Assembly (NCBI GenBank): GCA_023512835.1
Contig: JAKCVP010000413.1
Coordinates: 186,001-250,000 of the forward strand
Origin: Taxillus chinensis
Lineage: Eukaryota > Streptophyta > Magnoliopsida > Santalales > Loranthaceae
Length of the DNA stretch: 64,000 nt
Direction of reading: 5' to 3'
Shown here: positions 44,485-55,308 of the stretch, piece after piece
Layout of the letters: every line of letters begins with the position of its first letter
How positions within the stretch are numbered: position 1 is the first letter of the stretch
Made by a program: the position numbers and the translations under genes
Notes under the pieces: model-generated
Database searches by the model: none
Seen by the model: the letters and a program-made list of their open reading frames with translations, nothing else
Told to the model about the DNA's origin: nothing

Positions 44485-45245
44485 GTTGGTCCGGTATCTT
44501 CGGTTAGAAGAGAAGATAGCGAGAGGGTTGGAGTAGGTTACGAGTGTCGTTGTCGTTTGCGTGGAATGCAGGCAAGAGAGCGGACGGCACTTGCATTTTG
44601 AGACTTTCGGATGGTGAAGATGCTAAGAATGCCACCCGTGGTAGAGAGATCAGCCGGCGCTGGAGATGTTCGTACATCTCACAGGCCATTCGCGACGATT
44701 GTAAATGTCAAGGAGTTGCGAAGAGGCCATTGGTGGAGGCGAAGAGTAGGAGCTGAAACGATTCGTATTGCATGCATCGTATTGAGATCGATATACATCA
44801 GTTTGGCCCCGATATGTCCATCGGGGGCTGCGATTAGCCATGCTCGACTCTGGCAGATTGTTTGCACCGAGTACTTACCAGATTTTAGCCGTTTTAATGG
44901 TAGAGTCCTGGGGGCTGAGGAAGGGGAGGAGTTGAGGTTGCAGATGCCACAGCATTCGGAATGCACTGACTCAGCCGGTTAACGTCCAGACTTCACGTGC
45001 GCCAGATCTGCTGGCTTAGAAATACACCGAAACCATGGGCGCATGCCCTCGCAAGGAGAGAATAAAGCTGAGAACCTTAAGAAGTCTAGCTTCATTCACT
45101 AATCTAATACAGGAAGTTTCAGAGCCTCATGCGCCGCTCGCTATGCTCGTGTCTATCATTACAATGCTGGCCGCACATCGCGGCGCAGAACAGGTGCTTC
45201 TCAGCCCTTTGTGCCGACTATAAGTCTGACAAGCAAGGGAGAATA
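44485..45245. other. intergenic region, no gene supported
   Basis: This contains the promoter of cysteine-rich protein A and the 3' region of SWR1, both on the minus strand. Frames present are antisense or unsupported. Confidence 0.5.
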
Positions 45246-48200
45246 TCAGCGTCGTATCAACGGTACTCCAGTCTTCTTCTTCTTGGCTCGTTTCTCACGC
45301 CTGCGCGCCTCTTCCGCGGTCTCGAAGCGAAGATCTTTCAACTCATCGCGGATCATGTCTAGTAAGAAGGCGTCCAGATAACGGACGTGACGGTCGAGTC
45401 CAGGCGCTTGCACCGTCGTTCCGTCTTCTTCGATAATGTCAAAGTCTTCCTCAGCACCTGCTACTTCCTCAGGCGCTGCAGGATCTTCTCCAGCTGGCGT
45501 TGCGTTTTCATCCTGTCCAGCAGGTGTTGGCGCTGCTCCCGGTGTTTCGGCTTTGCCATCTGCCAAAGGTGTGCCGCTGGCCTCATTGCGTGTTTCCTCG
45601 GCGAAGTCTTCGGCGTCCGCGTCTTCATTCTCAATCTCTGCAGTCTTGGCAGCAGCGATATCATCGTTGTCTTCCACTTGTTTCAAGGCGTCGCCGCTTA
45701 CACCACCCATGACTTGATCAATGGCGTTAGCAGTCTCCGAATCTTCTCCCATACGATCCAGAAAGTCGGTTGTGAAGTCTCCTTCCTGGATGATGAACTT
45801 GTCTAACTCGCGCTTCTGGTTGGACTTGCGCAGAATGTTGGCTTCGATCGTACCTTCTGAGACAAATCGATAAATGTGAACATCCCTGGTTTGACCGATT
45901 CGATGGCATCGGTCCTGACACTGCTTGTCCATTGCGGGATTCCAATCGTTATCATAGAAAATGACCGTGTCAGCTCCTGTAAGATTGATGCCAAGACCTC
46001 CCGATCGCGTACTCAAGATGAAGCATAGGATGCGAGGATCGGTGTTGAAACGCTCCGTCAAGATCTGTCGACGCTCTACCTTTGTCGTGCCGTCCAGGCG
46101 AAGGTAGCGATGTCCATGAAGGTTCATAAATTGCTCAAGGACGTCGAGTACTTTCGTCATCTGCGTGAAGATCAAGGCACGGTGACCCCCTGCCTGTAGC
46201 TTCCTGAGGAGCTTAGCCAGCTGCTGCAGCTTCCCGCAGTCGTACTGAATAAGTGTCTTGTCAGGGAAGGCTATCGACATCCGCATGCGCGCTTCGTGGT
46301 AGTAGTCTGCTGGTGCAAGGCGCCGAGCTCTTTCGATGGTGTCGATGCCTTTGGGAGTAAGTGCTTGCTGAACTATTGACTCACAGACCACGCGTGGCGT
46401 AACAAAGGCAAAACGTCGGATGTCTGGTTCCATGCTACGACAGCGAGTTTCGAGAGGCGTAAGCATCTCTTCCACAATACTAGACTTCGACAGGTATGAC
46501 TCAACGAGTTTCGCCCGAGGAACACTCACGCGGTTCGAGCTAGATGCTCTAAGAGGAATCGTCACCTTCTCAAGTACGTTCAATGGTACCAATGGACGGT
46601 GCTGTGCGCGTAGAGCGGTTTGTGCGTACTGCAATAGGATTTGGCGCAGCCGCTCGGTGCGTCTATACTGATCAATAGCGCCGATCGCCGAGAGAGCTGT
46701 TCTGCCATCAATGCTAATGTTTGCGGCGGTTCTTGGACGCTGCTTCTGGATTGCTTGGCCAAGTTGATTGAAAGCGGCCAGGAACAGCATCTGATCGGCG
46801 CATCGCGAGTGAACATTGGGTTCCCAGAGTTTCATTAGGCCAAGCGCGGTGCCCTTTGGTTCGTCGCCGAGGAGGCGTCGGCGAATCAGGAGCTCTTTGA
46901 TTTCAAAATCCGCAGTCGCTGCCTTTGGCATCGCAAAAGACGTGTTGATACTCCGTGTCTCAAAAAGATCTGGATGGTTGCACACCTTCCTCAGCGCCAT
47001 GAGACAAGCGATGATGGACATGTAGTTGCGCGAAGAAAAACTCTCCTTTGTATCGGCTCTGGCCATAAACTCATCGTAGAGCTGGCGCTGGCGCTTCGAA
47101 AGCCGGCATACAGTGACGTGCTCGTACTTCTTGGGCATTTGCTTCTCCACATCAGCTTTGATTCTCCGCAGTAGATGCGGCCTGAGAATGGTGTGAAGCT
47201 TGGTCACGATTCCTCGCGAGTCATCGTCGAGCACTGTTGACCCCTGATCGAGAATCTGCTCCACTGGGCGATGAAAAGTCTTTGCGAATTCGGCAAGCTC
47301 GCCGAAATGAGATCGACCTTCTTCGTCTTCCTCTGGTGCAAGAAAGAATAAGAGCGACCAGAGTTCGCTGAGGTTATTCTGCAACGGGGTCCCGGTAAGC
47401 AAAAGTCTTGCCTGTGTCTTGAAAGTTAACAGCGTCTGCCACCGCTGTGATCGAAAATTTTTGATGTTGTGCGCTTCGTCCAGTATGAGGAAATGCCAGT
47501 CTTTCTTGCGCAGAATGAGAGCATCTGACACCGCAATTTGATACGATGTTATGACAACGTTCCACATATCAGGATTCTGCCATCCTTTCCGCTTCATCTT
47601 CCGCTCTTCTAAGCCGCCGTAATATGTCAGAACCTTGAACCCGGGACAAAATTTCTTGAACTCCACTTCCCAGTTCAACAGAACACTGGTTGGTACTACG
47701 ACAAGATGCGGACCCCAGATCTCGTGATACGTTGCCAAGTGTGCAAGTAGTACAATGGATTGAATGGTCTTTCCTAGTCCCATCTCGTCTGCAAGGATAC
47801 CGTTTGTGTTGTTTGCATACATACGGGCCAGCCAATCCAAGCCTTCCTTCTGGTATGGTCGGAGCTCGGCGCGCAGCAGAGATGGAACCTCGACCGAGTT
47901 TGCATCAACTCTACCCATGTTGATACTTGCAGGTGAGGATGCACGTTCGACTAGCTCCATGGATGTGGTCGACTCTTCAGGCGAAGCTTTCGGGGAGCCT
48001 GTTTGCGACTTTGCTACGGCACTCCGTTCGTCAGTGGATGACACAACGTCTGCAGCTAAGCTTGCGCTGACGTCGTCTGCTTCCTCCATCTCAGTGTCAA
48101 GTTCCGGCGCAGGCTCCGGGGATGGCTCTTGAACGTGGGTATCCGGACCACCCTGCGATTCAAGTTCAGTGATCTCTCGCCGCTGCTTAGGCGCGAGAAA

Positions 48201-50048
48201 CCCAAGCAAGCTGCCACCAAAGTCTTCCTCATCTGCATCGTCTTCTTCATCGCAGCTATCGCTGTTTTCCTCAGCGTCTGTCCCATCTGAATCGTCAGAA
48301 GTTTCTTCTTCGTCGGAGCTGGAAGCGTCACTGTCGTCCAGAAGGGTAGCGTCAACTTCTTCAAGCTCGGGGATCTTATCGTCCAATGGTTCCTCTGGCC
48401 TCTGCTCTGAATCTTCCAAAGGATCGGACACTAAAGCTGCCGCGTACTTCTCCTTCAGCGCGTCAGCGTCCAGGTCATCGTCACTGTTCACATCATCATT
48501 CCCTTCGTCCGTTTCAGATCCATCTGTGGTGTCTTCGTCATCTTCAGAATCGTCCTCGGTATCATTCGTCCCCGCGTCGCTCGATGTGGAATCGTCATCA
48601 GATGCAGCCTGCGAAGCGTTCTTCATGTCCACGTCAGACATCTCTTCCTCGGCCGCGAAGCGTTTCCCCCGACCTTGCAACAGAGTCTGGGCATTCTCTA
48701 CTTGCTGCTTCAAGCTTTGTCGAAGCTTGTCCTCTTCACGCCGTTGATGCTCTCTTAGTTTCTCGTTCACGACCTTTTCTCGGACCTTCTTCAATTGGTC
48801 TGTTAGTTCCTTTAAGGCGAACTTGTGTAATTGACGGGCCTGCTTTTCTTGACGTGCATGCTTGACTTCAAGTGACTCAGGCAAGCGTTCGAGACCTTTT
48901 GCTGCAGCTAGTCGAGCGACGTCCCTAGCAATTCGCCGATGTTGCAGATGCTCTCGAAGCAGACGGTTCTGGAAATCGATGATATGCTTGTTGAGGTAAT
49001 CGATATGGACTGGTCTATCCCGTGGTTCTGCCGCACGTTCGAATTCTTCTTCGACGCCTTGCTGACCGTCTAGTAGGCCCGCATTCCCGGCCTCGATAAC
49101 CTTATTGATGATCTCTGCTTCGCGTCTTGCCTCTGCAACGGTGAGACGTCTCTCATCCTCCCCTTCCAGCGGATCATCGTGTTGCGCCCACTCGTACAGC
49201 GATGAATATTTCCTCGGTCGCGCGATGTTTAGAGGATGTAAAATTGCGGGTGGATCGCGGCCATAAGTGTAGCCGGGACGCTTAGCAGTAGTCGTTCGGG
49301 CGACACCGGTATGTATACTGCCAGTATCTGTTGCTGCGGAAGAGTCGTCGGCGACGCTTGAGTTCAATTCGCTGAGGCGTCCAGACCGCCTGCCTGGTCG
49401 TCGCGTAGGAGTAGAAACCGATTGAGTGCTGTTGCTGGCCGCTGAGGCAGCTGCACGCGCACGTCCGCGAGCAGTAGGCGTTTGCGATCCCCCATTCACC
49501 GTATGCGTATTGGGCTGACCCCTTGTTGCTCTGTTACCACGCGTTTGAGTTTCTAACGCCTCCGTCTTCTTGCCCGCGTCTCGTCCTCCGGCGCGTTTTT
49601 GAATCCCAGATTGACGACCAGAGCCAGGTGTTTGTGTCCCGCCATCCTTCTTTGAATCTCTTTGCGACGACCGTGCAGACTTCTTTGCCTCTGGTGCCGG
49701 ACTCTCAGCTTGTACTGCATTGACGACACGAGCGGAGATGCGCCTGCCGTCCGCTGCCTTCAGAGAGCTGGGACCTTCTGCCTCGAATCTCTTCCAAGGC
49801 GGTGATGGCCTTCTGGAACTTGATCCCGAGGGCGTGTCGGCGAGCTTGCGCTTCTTTCCTCGAGACTCGGAAATTGTAGGCGTAAGGGAGCCAAGATCTA
49901 GCGGTGCGATGGTATTGGGGACAGAGGCATCGTCTGTTGAGTCGCCATTAAGTTGGCCGAACTGATCAGCATGGTGGGTGTGGCCATTCGGTGCAGTCAA
50001 AGGTTCGCCGTTGACATGCTCGTCGTCGGTGTGATGGCCGTTTTGCAT
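45246..50048 (-). CDS. SWR1: SWR1-complex catalytic ATPase (Swr1 helicase)
   Basis: A single exon of 1600 residues. Swr1 is the Snf2-family motor that exchanges H2A for H2A.Z in nucleosomes. The N-terminal 260 residues are basic and disordered. An HSA-like helical region (about 340-470; YLNKHIIDFQNRLLREHLQH) should hold actin and Arp4. A long acidic region (about 480-660) is typical for histone contact. Motif I is DEMGLGKT at 754-761 and the DEAH box is D857-H860. LLTGTPLQNNLSELWSL follows. Lobe 2 begins after the large insertion that defines the INO80/SWR1 class and contains RLDGTTKVERRQIL, GGLGINLTGADTVIFYDNDW and CHRIGQTRDVHIYR. QEGDFTTDFL after the helicase is the Swr1 signature. It is divergent from NDUFB8 across 409 bp. 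Confidence 0.95.
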   Translation of the reverse strand: MQNGHHTDDEHVNGEPLTAPNGHTHHADQFGQLNGDSTDDASVPNTIAPLDLGSLTPTISESRGKKRKLADTPSGSSSRRPSPPWKRFEAEGPSSLKAADGRRISARVVNAVQAESPAPEAKKSARSSQRDSKKDGGTQTPGSGRQSGIQKRAGGRDAGKKTEALETQTRGNRATRGQPNTHTVNGGSQTPTARGRARAAASAASNSTQSVSTPTRRPGRRSGRLSELNSSVADDSSAATDTGSIHTGVARTTTAKRPGYTYGRDPPAILHPLNIARPRKYSSLYEWAQHDDPLEGEDERRLTVAEARREAEIINKVIEAGNAGLLDGQQGVEEEFERAAEPRDRPVHIDYLNKHIIDFQNRLLREHLQHRRIARDVARLAAAKGLERLPESLEVKHARQEKQARQLHKFALKELTDQLKKVREKVVNEKLREHQRREEDKLRQSLKQQVENAQTLLQGRGKRFAAEEEMSDVDMKNASQAASDDDSTSSDAGTNDTEDDSEDDEDTTDGSETDEGNDDVNSDDDLDADALKEKYAAALVSDPLEDSEQRPEEPLDDKIPELEEVDATLLDDSDASSSDEEETSDDSDGTDAEENSDSCDEEDDADEEDFGGSLLGFLAPKQRREITELESQGGPDTHVQEPSPEPAPELDTEMEEADDVSASLAADVVSSTDERSAVAKSQTGSPKASPEESTTSMELVERASSPASINMGRVDANSVEVPSLLRAELRPYQKEGLDWLARMYANNTNGILADEMGLGKTIQSIVLLAHLATYHEIWGPHLVVVPTSVLLNWEVEFKKFCPGFKVLTYYGGLEERKMKRKGWQNPDMWNVVITSYQIAVSDALILRKKDWHFLILDEAHNIKNFRSQRWQTLLTFKTQARLLLTGTPLQNNLSELWSLLFFLAPEEDEEGRSHFGELAEFAKTFHRPVEQILDQGSTVLDDDSRGIVTKLHTILRPHLLRRIKADVEKQMPKKYEHVTVCRLSKRQRQLYDEFMARADTKESFSSRNYMSIIACLMALRKVCNHPDLFETRSINTSFAMPKAATADFEIKELLIRRRLLGDEPKGTALGLMKLWEPNVHSRCADQMLFLAAFNQLGQAIQKQRPRTAANISIDGRTALSAIGAIDQYRRTERLRQILLQYAQTALRAQHRPLVPLNVLEKVTIPLRASSSNRVSVPRAKLVESYLSKSSIVEEMLTPLETRCRSMEPDIRRFAFVTPRVVCESIVQQALTPKGIDTIERARRLAPADYYHEARMRMSIAFPDKTLIQYDCGKLQQLAKLLRKLQAGGHRALIFTQMTKVLDVLEQFMNLHGHRYLRLDGTTKVERRQILTERFNTDPRILCFILSTRSGGLGINLTGADTVIFYDNDWNPAMDKQCQDRCHRIGQTRDVHIYRFVSEGTIEANILRKSNQKRELDKFIIQEGDFTTDFLDRMGEDSETANAIDQVMGGVSGDALKQVEDNDDIAAAKTAEIENEDADAEDFAEETRNEASGTPLADGKAETPGAAPTPAGQDENATPAGEDPAAPEEVAGAEEDFDIIEEDGTTVQAPGLDRHVRYLDAFLLDMIRDELKDLRFETAEEARRREKRAKKKKTGVPLIRR

Positions 50049-50457
50049 GGGAAGGGAGGCCTTTTTCCGCGCGTCAGGCCTTTACACGTGAATCTTCCAC
50101 GGTTGCGGGACGCTTGGAATATCGAAAGTGGTATCAGATTGTGCGTATGAGGGGGAAGACTTCTATTCCGCGGTCGAAATGTGGGTATCGGATGAGTTGG
50201 GGTGGTAGTGCTTGAAAATGTGATGAAAAAGGCGGGTACAGTATACACGTTCGAAGATTGGATCGGACCGCGGAAAGTGGCACTTTACGCCTTGACTCCG
50301 TTAGGGTTACTAGCGTCATCAGTCGCAACTTCACCTCTTCGTGCCAGAGGCCTCTTTGTGAATGCTGTGTCACAGCTGCCAAAGCTCCAGCATTCCAAAG
50401 CAACAGCAAGTGATTCAATTGACAGACTACCCAGCTGCAAAACTAACTCCGACATAG
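50049..50457. promoter_or_regulatory. divergent promoter of SWR1 and NDUFB8
   Basis: The 409 bases between the two ATGs face both ways and contain no coding sequence. No TATA box is evident, in line with two housekeeping genes. I could not pin down a specific factor site. Confidence 0.6.
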
Positions 50458-51040
50458 ATGATTCCACGACGACTGCCCGCTGTACGGGCCTTACTCCGAC
50501 CCACGCAAGCTGTCTCTCCTCTTCGTACCTCTACACAACAGATTCGATGCGCGTCTGTATTTCAGAGCGACCCAAGTGTCACCGATCCTGGAATGGTAAG
50601 AATTGACAATGATCCAAAGCGACTCGACGCATGCTCACAGAACCCAGAACGGTGGCTATGTGAACCCTCCTCCGGGCAAGCGCATTAAGAGAGACCCATA
50701 CGGCGACTGGTGGGACAAGCAAGAGCGGAGAAACTTTGGTGAACCCGTTCATGAAGACAACGACGTCTATGCTGTCTTCTCAACGGACGTCTATGACCAC
50801 GCAACCCCCGGCAAAGCTGGCCTTCACTTTGGTGTCTTTGTGTTGGCTGCGCTAGGACTAGTTGGCACCGTGTACACATTCTACCCGGACCGTCCATCAG
50901 TGAGGAAACAATATGACAATGGGCTGGACATTGAGCTCGGTGGTCAGGGCTCCCTTGCAGTAAGCTCCACACATTACTGACATTGTACAAGTACTTACCA
51001 GGAGCAGACGAGGGCAGTAGGTGACGAGACAGTAGCATAG
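50458..51040 (+). CDS. mitochondrial complex I subunit NDUFB8
   Basis: Exons 50458-50595, 50648-50959 and 51002-51040 give 162 residues. It is an accessory membrane-arm subunit of NADH:ubiquinone oxidoreductase in the inner mitochondrial membrane. The first 33 residues are basic and Ser/Thr-rich, a matrix-targeting presequence. The signature DPYGDWWDKQERRNFGEPVH, followed by EDNDVYAVFS, identifies the family. One membrane helix (LHFGVFVLAALGLVGTVYTF) precedes YPDRPSVRKQYDNGLDIELG. For the first intron I used the acceptor at 50647 (acccag), since it gives MNGGYVNPPPGKR as in homologues; an acceptor 7 bases earlier breaks the frame. The last intron (GTAAGC...ACCAG, 42 nt) replaces a short read-through tail, and its use is less certain. 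Confidence 0.9.
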
Positions 51041-52060
51041 ATACGGCGTTTTCACTTTGTATCAACAACGCAAGACGCGAGTCCTTTTATTTGAAGATTG
51101 CCATGAACAATGCTTCGTGAGCGTGATCTACAAGAGTCTGCTGCATCTCTTTCCGATCTCAGTGACAATCAATGTTTGCTTCCTTGACCCTAGTATTTTG
51201 TTGTTGCACGCCCCATTTGACGTGCGCCTGGCCAGACTGCACAGATCTTTGAGCTCGTGACACAGAATCGCGCAATGCAGGAAACAAATGCCGGAGACGT
51301 ATCTTATCTCTTAGCTGGATGGGTTTCGCCTGGTCGCAGCAAGCTGTCATGCGTGGCGATGTGTAAGCTCATGTATGCGACCAGCTGTACTGCCCACTTT
51401 TTACTTCTTGCGCCGCACCATCAAGGTCCGCATTGTAGGTGTTGAATGAAAAAAGCGTGACGATTTCTCGAGATCGACCAGCGACACAGAATAATACGCG
51501 AGCTTGTCTATACCTGTACCAAATAGGGGGAAGACCGTACCCATAAGCGCGCAGATACGATACATCGGAGTACAAGAAGAGGCCTTCCCCACGCACTAAT
51601 GCACATTACTTTGCCGTTCATATTGGGTACCAACCTGGCGTGTCTGGACAGGACCACACTGAGCGAGGTCCCTACATGCTACATCTAGCGATCATATTGC
51701 GCATCGTTTGGCTCAATATCAGTTAGACTGGTAATTAGAACGGCCTCCTATACAAGCAATATCTGTGCACAATACCACTTCCAAGTCTTCTGAAGCGTTC
51801 GATTTCAAGGTGGCATTGGGTGGGTCCTGCTCGGCAATCACGGCCAACTTATGCGGCTCAAGTACGTAAGCGGGACCATACGTGTCAGCGCGTGCGGCGC
51901 TCCGCCCAACCGGTTTCCTCCATATGCCATTCCTCGATAGTATTGCCATTTCGTAAGCACTACTCATTTTGCGCATTTGCTGTCATGTAGTTTATTCTTG
52001 CTTGAGTAGGGCAAGTGGACTCTTCTCGAGTCCAAGACGCCCGCCAGAGCGTCCGCCACA
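51041..52060. other. intergenic region of 1 kb, no gene supported
   Basis: This is the 3' region of NDUFB8 and the promoter of the DUF3431 gene. A minus-strand frame at 51719-51976 (85 codons) has ordinary composition, but no start context, introns or family I know. Confidence 0.45.
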
Positions 52061-53092
52061 ATGTTCCCCATTCCTCGCGCAAGGCCACTATACATCGCCA
52101 TACCTCTTTTGATTGCCTTTGCGGTCCTCATTCTGCAGCTTGTAAAGGTCGTCGATGAGCTCCAGGCTTTGCATGACGCCTTGGCCAATATGGGATCCTC
52201 GTCGCCCTTCCGGGGATCTGCGAGCGCTCATGGCGCAAACCCACATGCGAAGTCGAAGAGCAAACACCCGCGACCACACCTTGATCAGACGAAACAATCC
52301 GGCCTCTCGGCCTCCGAGTCCATTGACGCCGAGTTACCGACAGTAAAGACCAAGGCGGTAGTCGTACCGAGGCTTTCCAATGAGGACACACGCTGGCTGG
52401 AGGAAGATGTCGAGGGTTGGGCACCATTCGTCTACACGGTCGATAATAGGTCGGCGCCACTACATACTCCAAGAAACAAGGGCAGAGAGTCTCTCCCTTA
52501 TCTTCAATACATCCTAGACCATTATGATGAGCTACCTGACATTGTGGCCTTTATGCATGCTCACAAAGACGGGTGGCCGCAAGGCTGGCACACAGACAAT
52601 GAAGCCTATGACAATGCGCTCTCCCTTAAGAGGCTCAAAACAGACTACGTTCAAAAACAAGGATTCGTCAATCTCAGGTGCAACTTGGATCCCGGTTGTC
52701 CTGCAGGTATAAACTTGGAACACATCCCATGGAGAGAGCCGCCTGAAGACGACCCTAGCGGCCAGACGGGGTTTTACATGCCCAAGGCGTGGGAAGCTCT
52801 CTTCCCGAATGAGACCCTGCCCAAGATCATTGCGAGTCCATGCTGCGCTCAGTTTGCGGTGTCTAGAGAGCAGATTAGAAAACGGCCGCAGAACGACTAT
52901 CTTCGGTACTATCAATGGATCTACACGACGGAGCTCTCTGATAGGGTTAGTGGGCGTATAATGGAGTACCTCTGGCACATCATTTTTGGCAAAGATCCGG
53001 TCTTCTGTCACGATTCCGATATGTGCTATTGCGAGATGTATGGGACGTCATGTCAGTGGGTTGGGCTCGATCCCAGCTACATTGATGACTGA
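52061..53092 (+). CDS. DUF3431 family membrane protein
   Basis: A single exon of 343 residues. An N-terminal anchor (LYIAIPLLIAFAVLILQLV) at residues 10-28 is followed by a disordered linker with basic runs, giving a type II topology with a lumenal domain. The domain starts VVVPRLSNEDTRWLEEDVEG, continues FVYTVDN and YLQYILDHYDELPDIVAFMH, and ends PVFCHDSDMCYCEMYGTSC. This combination is that of the fungal DUF3431 family. LPDIVAFMHAHKDGWPQGWH is the best conserved stretch. The paired C-terminal cysteines and PCCAQFAVSREQI also fit. Members resemble glycosyltransferases in outline but no activity is established to my knowledge, so I leave function open. Confidence 0.88.
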   Translation: MFPIPRARPLYIAIPLLIAFAVLILQLVKVVDELQALHDALANMGSSSPFRGSASAHGANPHAKSKSKHPRPHLDQTKQSGLSASESIDAELPTVKTKAVVVPRLSNEDTRWLEEDVEGWAPFVYTVDNRSAPLHTPRNKGRESLPYLQYILDHYDELPDIVAFMHAHKDGWPQGWHTDNEAYDNALSLKRLKTDYVQKQGFVNLRCNLDPGCPAGINLEHIPWREPPEDDPSGQTGFYMPKAWEALFPNETLPKIIASPCCAQFAVSREQIRKRPQNDYLRYYQWIYTTELSDRVSGRIMEYLWHIIFGKDPVFCHDSDMCYCEMYGTSCQWVGLDPSYIDD

Positions 53093-54152
53093 AATGCGGA
53101 ACCCTATAATACTGCCAAGCGGTAGGCGTGACTCTCATCAGAGGTTTAGCAGCCAGTGAGCTGCAGAAGCACCCTGCATAGACTCTCCTCTGCTCCATCT
53201 GAAGGCGCAGATCTGTGAGATGCTTGCATTGAAAACCTTTAAGATGGGGGCCGTTGGAGGAATTCCAGCCTGGAGTGCAAGCGGTCGCCTGCAATTCGGA
53301 GTGTGGCTGTCTCTTGCGCCTCACTCGACTAACAGCCGACCATGAGACTACTCCAAGGGCCGTCGAAAGGCTTCTGTCAGCGACATGAGGCGATCATGTC
53401 TCGAGGGGACTCTCTCTCCAGATCGCACTAGTCTGAGCCCTTTTGTTACCTCTGGTAGCATGAACGAGGCTGGGCTGGAGCGTCGAGCAGTCAGGGAAGG
53501 GGTTCAAGCACCGTCCATTCTCAGTCGAGCTCATGCGGATTCGGCGACCATGACAACACACAAGTTTCAAACGCAGATACGCGGATGCGTTCTGAGAAGC
53601 TGCGACGCGCGATCTCGTAAAGCATGATGGGTGACAGCGCATCAATAGCCGCCGGAAGATGGATGCGAGATATCGTACTGCTGTGCCGCCTCCTGATCAC
53701 AATTTGCTGTCCATCCGACAGACAGCATCACGCGAAGCAAAAACGGGTGTCGACTGCAACATTTGATTTCTTCTCTGAAATTCATCAACGCATAAGGCAA
53801 ACTAGCGCTACCATGGAGTTGTCGCAGCCTCAGCATGGCTTAGACACAGATACTGGGGGCTATATGCAAGAGCCAAAGCGACCTCGGCAGGGAGCAAGGA
53901 CGATGCAAGTTGTGTTAAGAATAGCATACGCTATGCTTGAATCCAAACCGCAAGCAGCTAAAGACAAGCGCTTCCTCCAATGGCTCAAGGACGTTGGTTG
54001 ATTGCCAGACTAGCATGGGCGCTTAGAGCATCTCATGGGGCCGCCCATCAGAAGTCGCTCGAGCACAATGAAATGCGCCGTCCCTCCTGCTCCGCACCTT
54101 TTTCCTGTACGACCTCTTTGTTTGTAGGTATTCCATCGAAGGACCTGACGAT
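53093..54152. other. intergenic region with one doubtful small frame
   Basis: About 1 kb upstream of cysteine-rich protein B. Apart from the small frame described at 53813-54001, it shows no coding support. Confidence 0.4.
53813..54001 (+). CDS. possible small protein of 62 residues (doubtful)
   Basis: The frame starts in a good context (gctaccATGG) and gives MELSQPQHGLDTDTGGYMQE, then KRPRQGARTMQVVLRIAYAM and a C-terminus KRFLQWLKDVG. It is not part of the gene downstream, whose own signal peptide begins at 54153. I recognise no family and give it low confidence; it may be chance. Confidence 0.2.
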   Translation: MELSQPQHGLDTDTGGYMQEPKRPRQGARTMQVVLRIAYAMLESKPQAAKDKRFLQWLKDVG

Positions 54153-55163
54153 ATGCTTGTGTCTGTTGTCGCGGCCCTGGGCTTCGCTGCCTCCGCACTC
54201 GGCCAATACGACCAATGGTACTTTAGCAGCAACGCTTCGAATTACCAGTGCTCCAAACTGGCCTTCTCATGTGTACCGCCGAAAGTGTGCACGCACAACA
54301 GTCTGACGGATAAGACGTATTGCTGCGAGCCTGGGTCGCCGGAGAATGTCTGTTGGTCTATGGCCCCGCTGTGCACAGGAGGAAGCAGCACTACACCTGG
54401 ATCCGGTCAGATCAACTGCGGCAGCTTCTGCTGTCTCGGTGGCAAGGAACAGTGCACGCAGCGCTACGGTAAGCCCTTAAAATATACTACGTGACCATGA
54501 GTACCGACTTATAATCTGCCAGGTCAAGCCAACATCTGCTGGGCCACAGCTGAGAACCCCGTGGCCAACTCGACCACGGCCGCGATGAACGCGACATACC
54601 TCTCCCTAGCTGCTGCAAGTCCAGAAGCGTCAGCTCTGACCGTCAGTCTCGCCCAGATTATACCCGTCTCGTCGACGAGCACGCCTTCGAGTACGCCTTC
54701 AAGCACGCCTGTAACTACGCCCCCTGCAACATCCACTGCCACGCCCAGCCCCACAAGCACCACAGCCTCGTCTTCGACAGCCAGCTCGTCGACCACCGCG
54801 CCATCGCAGACCAATGGACCTTCTTCGAGCCCTTCTATTTCCACTGGAGCGATTGCCGGGATCGTTGTCGGCGGTCTTGCTGCTCTGGGCGTGCTCATCG
54901 GCGCTGCGCTTTATTTTGGCCAGCGCAAACGACATGCATATGCGCAGGCAGGCGCGCCGTTCGGCAGCAACTCCGGCCCGCCGTACTATGGCCATGACAT
55001 GCAGCATGGAGGTCAAGAAGCGTACGGGAAACCTATGACCTCGTACTATGGCGATTCAAAGTACGCGCACTATACGTCGCAACAGCACGTCGAGCCCTCG
55101 GAAATGTACGCCGGAGCCCCTGGCCCAATTGAGCTCCCGGCCAAGTACGAGCGCCCCTCATGA
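54153..55163 (+). CDS. cysteine-rich single-pass surface protein, copy B
   Basis: Exons 54153-54468 and 54523-55163 give 318 residues. It has a signal peptide (MLVSVVAALGFAASALG), then an ectodomain aligned with copy A at 43225-44484: WYFSSNASNYQC, SCVPPKVCTHNS, TYCCEPGSPENVCWSMAPLC, SFCCLGGKEQC and NICWATAENPV. A Thr/Ser/Pro stalk (TPSSTPSSTPVTTPPATST) is followed by a membrane span (AIAGIVVGGLAALGVLIGAA) and a Tyr/Gly/Pro-rich cytoplasmic tail (PYYGHDMQHGG, MTSYYGDSKYAHYTSQQH). The tail is unrelated to that of copy A. The intron sits at the same position. Conserved outside and divergent inside suggests two sensors or adhesins that share a ligand type but signal differently. Function is inferred only. 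Confidence 0.85.
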
Positions 55164-55308
55164 TATGGATGAACTTTTTTATTTGCAAAGATGGAAAATA
55201 AGATCAATGGTGAAGATCAATACCTAGACTATTACTACTTGTGTGCGGCACTTGCATTTTGGCCACGCTTTACGATACACATGTACATTATACCCGTAGA
55301 CCGTCCAG

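Noticed and set aside
48169..48747. 192-codon plus-strand Ser-rich frame
   Set aside because: It is the reverse of the acidic region of SWR1, which gives serine runs on the other strand.
51719..51976. 85-codon minus-strand frame
   Set aside because: Ordinary composition but no start context, introns or family; not enough to call a gene.
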